This document shows, in pieces, positions 23,813-30,858 of a stretch of DNA of 33,904 nt (within the stretch, counting starts at the first letter, position 1; each line of letters begins with the position of its first letter). Source of the stretch: Kiritimatiellia bacterium (GTDB lineage Bacteria > Verrucomicrobiota > Kiritimatiellia > UBA8416 > JABMPJ01); contig JADHWE010000025.1 of assembly GCA_016783675.1 (NCBI GenBank), positions 1 to 33,904 on the forward strand. The letters run 5' to 3'. A program made the translations under genes and the position numbers. Below the pieces are notes generated by a model that made no database searches, was not told the origin of the DNA, and was given only the letters and a program-made list of their open reading frames with translations.

Positions 23813-23950
23813 ACGCTCGCCCTCCCCGCAGCCGGTACAGCAGTGGACGGACGCCGACGAGCAGCACCGCCACGACGCCCTCCACCGCCACGAGTGGATA
23901 TAGGACGGCGATAGGGGCCAATCCGAGGAGGGTGGTTCGCCAAGCCGTAG
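23812..23950 (-). pseudogene. Fragment of a hydrophobic protein
   Basis: The minus-strand frame gives TTLLGLAPIAVLYPLV, then AVEGVVAVLLVGVRPLLYRLRGG. It has strong G/C third-position bias, like a real transmembrane hairpin, and ends at the repeat at 23812-23825. No start, end or domain can be identified. It may be part of a displaced membrane protein gene; no family is named. Confidence 0.35.
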
Positions 23951-24014
23951 TCTCGCAGCGCGGCACAGGGTCCGCCTCCGCATTTCTCGCAAGCTCGAAA
24001 TGACTACGGCGTGA

Positions 24015-24049
24015 CAGCCTTCGCTCTACGCTGCGCTGCGAGCGAAGGC

Positions 24050-24051
<2 letters not shown>
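24015..24051. repeat. Hairpin overlapping the tRNA-Arg(CCT) 3' end
   Basis: CAGCCTTCGCTC (24015-24026) pairs perfectly with GAGCGAAGGCTG (24040-24051) across a 13-nt loop. The second arm includes the last two bases of the tRNA CCA. It could terminate or process the tRNA transcript; no T-run is present. Confidence 0.7.
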
Positions 24052-24126
<75 letters not shown>

Positions 24127-24300
24127 GTGATTTCTGGGGGTAGTGTAGCGTCTTCTTCGGTGATCGCCACTCGAAAGATTGATCTTTGAGGCTACGGGAT
24201 GCTGACGTCAAGGCACGTGCTGACGCGAAGAACAGGACAGGAGTTGGTAATAGGCTGGCACGCCAAGCCGTAGCCGGCGAACGTAGTGAGTCGCGAAGGC

Positions 24301-24375
24301 TGGTGCGCCCACCAGGATTCGAACCTGGATTTTCAGCTTCGGAGGCTGACGCTCTATCCATTGAACTATGGGCGC
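24301..24375 (-). tRNA. tRNA-Arg(CCG)
   Basis: Acceptor GCGCCCA pairs with TGGGCGC, the anticodon stem TCAGC/GCTGA holds CTCCGAA (anticodon CCG, decoding CGG), and the T loop is TTCGAAT. CCA is encoded at 24301-24303. It begins 14 nt past the serC stop, so it may be processed from a serC transcript. The 12 bases at its 3' end (plus strand GCGAAGGCTGGT) are shared with tRNA-Arg(CCT). The 174-nt gap to the next tRNA holds only a small AAAGAT/ATCTTT hairpin and repeat fragments. Confidence 0.96.
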
Positions 24376-24389
24376 GCTGTGTTGCGGAT

Positions 24390-25466
24390 CTAGCCGTTGC
24401 TGGCTTCGAAGTTTTTCATAAAGGCGACGAGAGCGTCAATACCTTCGGGAGGGAAGGCGTTGTAGATGCTCGCGCGGATGCCGCCGACAGACCGGTGGCC
24501 CTTGAGGCCCTTCAGTCCCTGTGCGTCAGCCTGCTTAATAAACTCAGGCTCCAGGTCCTCGTTGGCAATCCTCCAGGTCACGTTCATGTCGGACCGGCAT
24601 TCCTGAACGGCCGTGCCGCGGTAGAAGCCGCTTCCATCAATGGCCGCATAGAGTTTGGCCGCCTTGGCAACGTTCTGGTCGAAGATGTTCTGCAGTCCCT
24701 CGCTCTTGAGCCAGCGCGTAACCAGGTTCAGGATATAGATCGAGAAGCAGGGGGGCGTGTTGAACATCGAGCCGGCCTTGATATGCGTCGCATACTTGAA
24801 CATTGTGGGCGTGCTTTCCTGCACGCGATCCGTCAGATCCTTGCGGACAATCACGAGCGCTGCGCCGGAGGGGCCGAGGTTTTTCTGCAGGCCGGCATAG
24901 ATCAAGCCAAACTGGTTGACGTCGACCGGGCGGGACAGGATGTCCGAGGACATGTCCGCCACCAACGGCGCTTCACACGACGGGAAGATCTTCCACTGTG
25001 CTCCGGAGATCGTTTCGTTGGAGGTGACATGCAGGTAGGCCGCGCCATCCGTAAGCTGAAGTTCGTCCACGCTGGGCACGCGTGTCGGGATCTCGCTGCC
25101 GCAGTCGGCGGCGATGTTCACGTTGCCGAGCAACTTGGCTTCCTTGATGGCCTTCGCGGCCCAGGCGCCGGAATTCGTGTAGTCCGCCGTCTGTCCCTCG
25201 CCAAGCAGGTTGATTGGAATGTAGGCAAACTGGGTGCTGGCGCCGCCCTGGAGGAAAAGCACGGCGTAGTCGTCTGAAACGCCCATCAGTTCGCGGATAT
25301 TGGCCACGGCCTCTTCGTGGACAGCCGCATACTGCTTGCCACGGTGGCTGCTCTCCATAATCGACATGCCGGAGCCTTGGTAGTCCACCATATCATCCCG
25401 AGCTGTCTCAAGAACGCTCAACGGAAGGGTCGCGGGTCCTGCGCAGAAGTTGTAGCAGCGTGCCAT
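24390..25466 (-). CDS. serC: Phosphoserine aminotransferase
   Basis: A 358-residue class V PLP aminotransferase making O-phosphoserine from 3-phosphohydroxypyruvate with glutamate; the same enzyme serves the PdxJ pathway to vitamin B6. MARCYNFCAGPATLPLSVLE, MSIMESSHRGKQY and FLQGGASTQFAYIPINLL are family signatures, and the PLP lysine lies in YAGLQKNLGPSG (Lys195). HRSVGGIRASIYNAFP near the end binds substrate carboxylate. The longer frame to 25544 would run through tRNA-His, so the ATG at 25466, with AGAGGA upstream, is correct. It lies between tRNA-His (33 nt before) and tRNA-Arg(CCG) (14 nt after), all on one strand. It belongs functionally with cysM and metZ nearby. Confidence 0.97.
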   Translation of the reverse strand: MARCYNFCAGPATLPLSVLETARDDMVDYQGSGMSIMESSHRGKQYAAVHEEAVANIRELMGVSDDYAVLFLQGGASTQFAYIPINLLGEGQTADYTNSGAWAAKAIKEAKLLGNVNIAADCGSEIPTRVPSVDELQLTDGAAYLHVTSNETISGAQWKIFPSCEAPLVADMSSDILSRPVDVNQFGLIYAGLQKNLGPSGAALVIVRKDLTDRVQESTPTMFKYATHIKAGSMFNTPPCFSIYILNLVTRWLKSEGLQNIFDQNVAKAAKLYAAIDGSGFYRGTAVQECRSDMNVTWRIANEDLEPEFIKQADAQGLKGLKGHRSVGGIRASIYNAFPPEGIDALVAFMKNFEASNG

Positions 25467-25499
25467 GTCGATATCCTCTTTACTGGGGTGTTGGAAAGC

Positions 25500-25577
25500 T
25501 GGGGCGGGCGACGGGATTCGAACCCGCGACATCCTGGACCACAACCAGGTGCTCTAACCAACTGAGCTACGCTCGCC
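25500..25577 (-). tRNA. tRNA-His(GTG)
   Basis: Anticodon stem CCTGG/CCAGG holds TTGTGGT (anticodon GTG). The extra G-1, opposite C73, is encoded, as expected for His. CCA is encoded at 25500-25502. The acceptor stem GCGAGCG/CGCCCGC has one A-C mismatch at position 4-69; the rest pairs. Confidence 0.94.
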
Positions 25578-25668
25578 ACCTTCAAACAAACGGGAGGCGG
25601 GATTGTGGCAGAGGGCCGTAAGGGAAGCAAGCAAAAGCATTTCGCCTATCTCAAATCGTCCCGCGGAA

Positions 25669-25697
25669 TTGACATTGTCCCGCCAACTCCCTATCCT
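25669..25697 (+). promoter_or_regulatory. Sigma-70 promoter of tRNA-Ser
   Basis: A consensus -35 TTGACA (25669-25674), a 17-nt spacer and -10 TATCCT (25692-25697) point toward tRNA-Ser, whose 5' end is at 25723. The predicted leader is about 19 nt. This is the strongest sigma-70 promoter in the window. Confidence 0.85.
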
Positions 25698-25722
25698 GTC
25701 CGCTCCGTTTTGGAACCCAGTC

Positions 25723-25814
25723 GGAGGGTTGGCAGAGTCCGGTTGAATGCGCATGACTCGAAATCATGTGTGGCCGCAAGGTCACCGGGGGTTCGAATCC
25801 CTCACCCTCCGCCA
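25723..25814 (+). tRNA. tRNA-Ser(CGA)
   Basis: A class II tRNA with a long variable arm. Acceptor GGAGGGT pairs with ACCCTCC, the anticodon stem CATGA/TCATG holds CTCGAAA (anticodon CGA, decoding UCG), and the variable arm is GTGTGGCCGCAAGGTCAC. The T loop is TTCGAAT, G73 is discriminator and CCA is encoded. Its last 18 bases before the final A recur at 25857-25874. Confidence 0.97.
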
Positions 25815-25874
25815 ACAAAAATCCGAAGCGCGAAGCCGTCGGGAGACGGCTGAGTCAATCCCTCACCCTCCGCC
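25796..25874 (+). repeat. 18-bp direct repeat of the tRNA-Ser 3' end (att-like)
   Basis: AATCCCTCACCCTCCGCC occurs at 25796-25813 (T arm, acceptor, discriminator and CC of tRNA-Ser) and again, identically, at 25857-25874, 61 bp away. The second copy contains the stop and last codons of metZ. Confidence 0.95.
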
Positions 25875-27044
25875 TATCGCCTGCGCGATATCCGCCAGAA
25901 TGTCGGACTCGGTTTCGAGGCCGGCGGAGATGCGGACGAGGCCGGGGGTGATGCCGGCGGCGCGCCGCTCCTCTTCGGTTAGCTTGGCGTGCGTGGTGGA
26001 TGCCGGGTGCGTGGCGATGGTGCGGGTGTCACCCAGGTTGGCGGTCAGCGAGACCATCTTCAGCGCGTCGAGGAACCGGCCTCCCTGGTCCAGACCACCT
26101 TTCAGCTCGAAGCTGACCAGTGCACCGCCACGCCGCATCTGGCGCAAGGCAAGTTCGTGCTGGGGGTGAGAAGGCAGGTGGGGGTACTTGACCCACTCGA
26201 CGGCAGAAGCGCTTTCCAAGAACCGCGCGAGCGCGAGTGCGCGGTCGCAGTGGGCTTCCATTCTCACCGCCAGGGTCTCGAGACTCTTTGAGAGTATCCA
26301 TGCGTTGAACGGCGAAAGCGACGGCCCGCTATGGCGTGCGAAGAAACGAATGGAATCAATCAGGTCGGCGCGCCCCAGGATGGCGCCGCCGAGGACGCGT
26401 CCCTGGCCGTCGATGAACTTGGTGCCCGAATGCGTCACCAGGTCGGCCCCGAAGGGGGCCGGATTCTGCAGGTAGGGGGTGGCGAAGCAGTTGTCGACGT
26501 TCAGGATCAGATCGTGACTGCGCGAGAAGGCCGCGGCCTGTTCGAGGTCGACCAGGTCGAGACCGGGATTCGTTGGCGTCTCAAGGATGAACATCCGTGA
26601 GCGATCTGTTACCGCCGCATCCCATGTATCGGGCTGTGTGCCGTCCACGTACGTGCACGCGATATCCCAGCGTGGCAGGATCTGAGTCAGGATCTGGTGC
26701 GTGGAGCCGAAGAGGGCGCGTGAGGCGATGACGTGATCTCCGGCCTTGAGGAGTCCGGCCAGGCTCCCGAACACGGCCGCCATGCCACTGGCTGTCGCGA
26801 TCCCGGCTTCCGTGCCTTCCAGCAGGGCCAGTTTCGTGGCCAGCTCGTCGGTATTCGGATTGGCAAAGCGGGAGTAGATGGGGCCATCCTCTTCGTCGGC
26901 AAACCGGCGGCGCGCCTGCTCGGCATCCTCAAAGAGGAAACTCGAAGTGGCATAGATCGAGGCCGAGTGCTCCTGGAACGCGGAGCGCTCACCCTGGCTC
27001 CGTATCGCCAGTGTCTCGAAGTTGTCTGCCGGTGGATGGTTCAT
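25863..27044 (-). CDS. metZ: O-succinylhomoserine sulfhydrylase (MetZ type)
   Basis: A 393-residue Cys/Met-metabolism PLP enzyme. SIYATSSFLFEDAEQARRRFADEEDGPIYSRFANPNTDELATKLALLEG opens the family fold, SGMAAVF precedes the cofactor site, and THSGTKFIDGQGRVLGGAILG holds the PLP lysine (Lys209). FIDGQGRVLGG is the pattern of MetZ, which joins sulfide to O-succinylhomoserine to make homocysteine, more than of MetB or MetC; that distinction is inferred from motif. It overlaps the OsmC-like gene by ATGA and so is translationally coupled to it. Its last codons (GGG-stop) lie in the duplicated tRNA-Ser sequence. It is opposite in direction to cysM, which also uses sulfide. Confidence 0.92.
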   Translation of the reverse strand: MNHPPADNFETLAIRSQGERSAFQEHSASIYATSSFLFEDAEQARRRFADEEDGPIYSRFANPNTDELATKLALLEGTEAGIATASGMAAVFGSLAGLLKAGDHVIASRALFGSTHQILTQILPRWDIACTYVDGTQPDTWDAAVTDRSRMFILETPTNPGLDLVDLEQAAAFSRSHDLILNVDNCFATPYLQNPAPFGADLVTHSGTKFIDGQGRVLGGAILGRADLIDSIRFFARHSGPSLSPFNAWILSKSLETLAVRMEAHCDRALALARFLESASAVEWVKYPHLPSHPQHELALRQMRRGGALVSFELKGGLDQGGRFLDALKMVSLTANLGDTRTIATHPASTTHAKLTEEERRAAGITPGLVRISAGLETESDILADIAQAIGGG

Positions 27045-27460
27045 GGCGATTCGATCCTGTAGCTGTAGGTGATTTCAGCCGTACGTCCAAGCATCTCGCC
27101 GACGCTGCACTGCTGCTTGATGCCCACTTCCAGTGCATGCTCGGCCGCGGCGGGATCGATTGTGCCCACCAACGTGTACGCGAGATGAACAGTGGTGAAG
27201 ACGGCCGGCGTGCGGTCGGCGGCGCGCTCGCCGCTCACGGTGATGGCGAGGTCCTGCAGATCCTGTCCCGCTTCGCGCAGCAGTTCAACCACGTCGAACG
27301 CACTGCAGCCGCCGATACCGGCGAGTAGCAGCTCCATGGGACGAAAGCCCTTCCCGCTGCCCCCACCCGCGGCCGCTCCGTCCATGCGGATCGTGTTGCC
27401 GCTATCGCTGGCGGCCTCGAAGAGGATGTTTCGATCCAGTCGTCTGATTGTGACTTCCAT
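27041..27460 (-). CDS. OsmC family protein
   Basis: A 139-residue OsmC/Ohr-type protein that reduces organic peroxides via two cysteines. Both are present: Cys52 in GIGGCSAFDVV and Cys118 in IKQQCSVGEMLG. Glu43 lies in PMELLLAG and EVTIRRLDRNILFEA begins the fold. The ATG at 27460 is chosen, with GGGAGAG upstream; the longer frame to 27526 would overlap the divergent promoter region. It is the first gene of osmC-metZ, which overlap by four bases. A TTGTCG-N17-TACAGT pair on the minus strand may be its promoter. It probably protects sulfur metabolism from peroxides; this is inference. Confidence 0.9.
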   Translation of the reverse strand: MEVTIRRLDRNILFEAASDSGNTIRMDGAAAGGGSGKGFRPMELLLAGIGGCSAFDVVELLREAGQDLQDLAITVSGERAADRTPAVFTTVHLAYTLVGTIDPAAAEHALEVGIKQQCSVGEMLGRTAEITYSYRIESP

Positions 27461-27531
27461 ACTTCTCTCCCGCGCAGACTGTATGCTAACGTCTGGCCGT
27501 CGACAATCGTGAAAAGAGGAGCGCAAGGCTC

Positions 27532-28428
27532 ATGGATTACCAGACCATCGACCAGGTGATTGGCCAGACGCCGCTGGTGCGTCTGCAGCGACTGGCGGCA
27601 GGCAGCAACACGGTGCTCGTGAAACTTGAAGGAGACAACCCGGCCGGTTCGGTCAAGGATCGTCCCGCCCTGGCCATGATCTGCGAGGCGGAGAAGCGGG
27701 GGGAGATCCGTCCCGGCGACACGTTGCTCGAGGCCACCAGCGGCAATACGGGCATAGCCCTCGCGATGGTGGCGGCTATTCGCGGCTACCGCATGGTCCT
27801 CACGATGCCTGAGAATGCCTCCCGTGAACGCGTCTCCGTTATGCGCGCGTACGGAGCCGAGGTGTTGCTGACTCCCGAGGCCGACGGCATGGAAGGCGCA
27901 CGCGACAAGGCCGAGGCCATGGACGCGGCGGGGGAGGGGCGCATCCTGAACCAGTTTGCCAATCCCGACAATCCGCTGGCCCATTACGAGGGCACCGGCC
28001 CGGAGCTGTGGGAGCAGACGGGGGGGGCCATCACGCATTTTGTCAGCAGCATGGGAACCACCGGCACGGCGATGGGCGTTAGCCGTTACCTGAAGGAGCA
28101 GAGCCCAGCGGTCTCCATCATCGGTGTTCAGCCCGCCGAAGGGGCCGAGATCCCCGGTATTCGTCGTTGGCCCGAGGCTTATCTGCCCGCCATTTTCGAT
28201 CGTGAGGCGCTCGACGAGATTGTAGAGGTCACAACCGAGGAAGCGGAAACCATGACGCGTCAACTGGCCCGCGAAGAGGGTCTGCTCTGCGGGGTTTCTT
28301 CAGGCGGCAACGTCGCGGCCGCGCTGAAGCTGGCCGCGCGGGTTGAGAACGCGCTGATCGTAACGGTCGTCTGCGATCGCGGGGACCGCTATCTCTCGAC
28401 CGGTGTGTTTGATGAGGAATCTGCGTAA
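27532..28428 (+). CDS. cysM: Cysteine synthase B (O-acetylserine sulfhydrylase)
   Basis: A 298-residue type II fold PLP enzyme making cysteine from O-acetylserine and sulfide (or thiosulfate). IGQTPLVRLQRL opens the fold, the PLP lysine is Lys42 in NPAGSVKDRPA, TSGNTGIAL (69-77) binds the substrate carboxylate, and MGTTGTAMGVSRYLKEQ is the PLP phosphate loop. SSGGNVAAALKLA is near the end. The short length, with no C-terminal extension, and NPAGSVKDRPA favour CysM over CysK; the CysM/CysK call is moderately sure. GAGGAG lies about 10 nt before the ATG. It diverges from osmC-metZ across a 71-bp gap. Confidence 0.95.
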   Translation: MDYQTIDQVIGQTPLVRLQRLAAGSNTVLVKLEGDNPAGSVKDRPALAMICEAEKRGEIRPGDTLLEATSGNTGIALAMVAAIRGYRMVLTMPENASRERVSVMRAYGAEVLLTPEADGMEGARDKAEAMDAAGEGRILNQFANPDNPLAHYEGTGPELWEQTGGAITHFVSSMGTTGTAMGVSRYLKEQSPAVSIIGVQPAEGAEIPGIRRWPEAYLPAIFDREALDEIVEVTTEEAETMTRQLAREEGLLCGVSSGGNVAAALKLAARVENALIVTVVCDRGDRYLSTGVFDEESA

Positions 28429-28450
28429 CTCGGAGAGGGATGTAGAGAGG

Positions 28451-28546
28451 GTTTCAGGTGTCGGGTTTCAGGTGTCAGTGGGGCTGTGAATGAGCTGCGC
28501 ACGGGATAGCCGCTAGTCCAAACGTGCTCCCCGACACCCGACACCC
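28451..28546. repeat. Heptamer array after cysM with an inverted partner
   Basis: Four contiguous 7-nt units of consensus GTKTCRG run from 28451 to 28478. At 28531-28546 the inverse sequence CCGACACCCGACACCC appears, so the two can pair. Both lie in the 132-bp cysM-DUF2339 gap. Confidence 0.8.
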
Positions 28547-28560
28547 AGAAGGAGTCTGAT

Positions 28561-30822
28561 ATGGAAGCGTTTGTCATTATGCTTGTCTTTGTTCTGGTGG
28601 TCTCACCCCTGGTGATGTCGATCATTGCGCTGGCGCTGGCGGTTTCCGCCAAGCGCCGCATTCAGGAGGTGGAGGAACGGCTGGCTGCTGGAGTTTCCGC
28701 GCCCGCATCTGCCCCCGTCACGGAACCGGTGCCGCCGTCCGCACCTGTACCCGAACCGGCCATAGCAGAACCACCGCCGGCACCGGCTGCGGTGACCGCG
28801 ACATCCCCAGCCCCGAAGTCGGCCGAAGTCCAGCCGCCACCCGTGACGCCGCGAAAGAAGAAGGGACCCGGACTCGAGGTCACGCTGGGCGGCAAGGTGG
28901 CCAGTTTTGCGGGGATCGGCGTGCTGGTGGTTGGCATCGTGTTCCTGGTGGGCTATGCCATCAAGAACGCCTGGCTGGGACCGGGCGCGCGCGTGGTACT
29001 CGGCCTCGTCTCCGGCGGGATACTGATTGTGCTGGGTCACCTGTGCGAGGTGCGCGGCAAGCAGAAGCTGCAGCTTCTGGCGCGGTCGCTGACGGGCGGT
29101 GGCGCGGCACTCTTCTACTTTTGCGTCTTCGCCGCACACGGCATCTATCACCTGATCGGACCGTTGGCTACCGGCGGGGCGTTGTTGGTGTCGGCCATGG
29201 CCACGTTTGGGCTGTCGCTGGTTTACCAGAGTCAGTCGGTCGCCGTCATCGGGATGGTGGGCGCATTTGTGACGCCGGTCTTGATCGGGGGCGATTTCGA
29301 CAAGGGCGCATTCCCATTGGCCTACATTGCGTTGATCAACTTGCCGGTTATTCTGCTCGGACTGCGTCGGAACTGGCAGGTGCTCTACAACCTGGCCTTC
29401 CTGTTCACGGTGGCCTACATGATCGGGTGGATGGACTGGATGCGTTCGCGCGACTGGGTTCTCGCCGTGGTCTTCTCACTCATCTACTTCTTCGAATTCG
29501 CCGCGTTGGGATTACTCAAGCTGCGTGGCGAACGCAGAACCGCGGGGCGATCGGTCGACCTGCTGCGCCTCGCGCTCAACTCGCTGATGTTGATGGGGGC
29601 GCTCTACTGGATCTTCCACGACGCCGACCAGGAGAAATGGACCGGCGCTGTTTTTCTCGCGGCAGCCGTTATGCACGTGGGGCTAGTGAAGCTGGGCTGG
29701 CGCTGGCTGCCCGCCTATCGCCAGGACACGTTGGGCTTTCTGGTGGGAGGGCTGACCTTTGCGTCGCTGGCGCTCCCGATCCAGCTCGACGGCGCCTGGG
29801 TGTCGCTGGGCTGGGGTATTGAAGGCGTTATCCTCTGCTGGTTTGCCCTCCGCAACCAGTCGCGGCTCCTGCTTGTGGGCGCGCTCCTGATGGGAGCGGT
29901 TGGGTTGATGAAGTCGCTGGTGTTCGACTTTGACCTCTATGCCACCGCGCCCCAGCTCTTCCTGAACGGCCGCTTCGTAAGCGGTCTGCTCTGCGCCGTG
30001 CTGCTGGGTGTACAGGCGCACCTGATGCGCCGGACGCGCGCGGCGATGAAGCTGGAGGGGTTGGACTACAGCGGTTGGCTGATTCCTGTTGCTTTCCTGG
30101 GTGCCACGCTTGTGGCGGTGTGCGATGGGTTCTGGACTCTTGGCCTGGACGATGCGTGGGGATGGATGCTGACAACCGCGTTCCTGATGGTGGGTGCTCT
30201 GGTTGCGGTGGGGATGGCCGGTCGGGACCGGGTTTTCACGGTTCCCGCGCTGATTCTGCTCTGCATGATCCCGGCCAAGATCATCTTCGATTGGTTTGTC
30301 TTTGAGGATATGTTGGGCAGCAGTAGCCGGTCGTTTCTGCATGGCATCTTTATTGGAGAACTGGTCATCGCGGCGATGGCGGTCTATATCTGTACCGCCA
30401 TCATTGAGCGGGAGCCGTTCAGCGGTATCAAACGGGTCGTGAAGCTCTCCGCGTTTCTCAACATTTTCTCGCTCGTGGCGTTCATCACCGTAGTGACGTT
30501 CGAATTCGGGCGCATGTCATCGGATGGCGGTTCAACCGGCATTACGATCTGGTGGGCGGTCTGCGCGCTCGGCCTGGCGGTCTTCGGGTTGATCAGAAAC
30601 ACGGCCCGCCACCGCTACCTGGCACTGGTTCTGTTTGGCATGACGCTGCTCAAGGTGTTCTTCGTCGATCTCGGTGACCTGAAAGGATTATACCGTGTAG
30701 CGGCGTTCATGGGGCTTGGCGTGCTTCTGTTGGTGCTTAGCTTCCTCTACCAGCGCCTTTCCGAGCGGTTCACAGATATGTACGAGGAAACACAAGACGT
30801 GGACGAACCCACGACAAGGTAG
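28561..30822 (+). CDS. DUF2339 multi-spanning membrane protein
   Basis: A 753-residue protein of the DUF2339 family. The layout is one N-terminal transmembrane helix (about 3-28), a short coil (AKRRIQEVEERLA), a Pro/Ala-rich linker (about 48-98), then the family start GLEVTLGGKVASFAGIGVLVVGIVFLVGYAIKNAWLGPGARVVLGLVSGG and roughly twenty hydrophobic helices to the end. KQKLQLLARSLTGGGAALFYFCVFAAHGIYHLI and VGAFVTPVLIGG are characteristic. The function is unknown. AAGGAG lies 6 nt before the ATG. DUF3999 follows after 36 nt, a common pairing. Its TAG stop (30820-30822) falls within a class A repeat. Confidence 0.93.
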   Translation: MEAFVIMLVFVLVVSPLVMSIIALALAVSAKRRIQEVEERLAAGVSAPASAPVTEPVPPSAPVPEPAIAEPPPAPAAVTATSPAPKSAEVQPPPVTPRKKKGPGLEVTLGGKVASFAGIGVLVVGIVFLVGYAIKNAWLGPGARVVLGLVSGGILIVLGHLCEVRGKQKLQLLARSLTGGGAALFYFCVFAAHGIYHLIGPLATGGALLVSAMATFGLSLVYQSQSVAVIGMVGAFVTPVLIGGDFDKGAFPLAYIALINLPVILLGLRRNWQVLYNLAFLFTVAYMIGWMDWMRSRDWVLAVVFSLIYFFEFAALGLLKLRGERRTAGRSVDLLRLALNSLMLMGALYWIFHDADQEKWTGAVFLAAAVMHVGLVKLGWRWLPAYRQDTLGFLVGGLTFASLALPIQLDGAWVSLGWGIEGVILCWFALRNQSRLLLVGALLMGAVGLMKSLVFDFDLYATAPQLFLNGRFVSGLLCAVLLGVQAHLMRRTRAAMKLEGLDYSGWLIPVAFLGATLVAVCDGFWTLGLDDAWGWMLTTAFLMVGALVAVGMAGRDRVFTVPALILLCMIPAKIIFDWFVFEDMLGSSSRSFLHGIFIGELVIAAMAVYICTAIIEREPFSGIKRVVKLSAFLNIFSLVAFITVVTFEFGRMSSDGGSTGITIWWAVCALGLAVFGLIRNTARHRYLALVLFGMTLLKVFFVDLGDLKGLYRVAAFMGLGVLLLVLSFLYQRLSERFTDMYEETQDVDEPTTR

Positions 30823-30843
30823 GGCCCGCTCTCCGAGCGGGCC
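30818..30843. repeat. Short class A palindrome at the end of the DUF2339 gene
   Basis: GGGCCCGCTC pairs with GAGCGGGCC around the loop TCC. The same core occurs at 15989-16019. The DUF2339 stop codon is read from its left arm (GGTAG). Confidence 0.85.
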
Positions 30844-30858
30844 GTAAAGGGGCATGCT

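Noticed and set aside
23500..24003. Full-length 167-residue protein at the AraC remnant
   Set aside because: Only about 60 residues from 23629 resemble a protein family; the first 43 are non-coding leader and the last 60 are out-of-context sequence.
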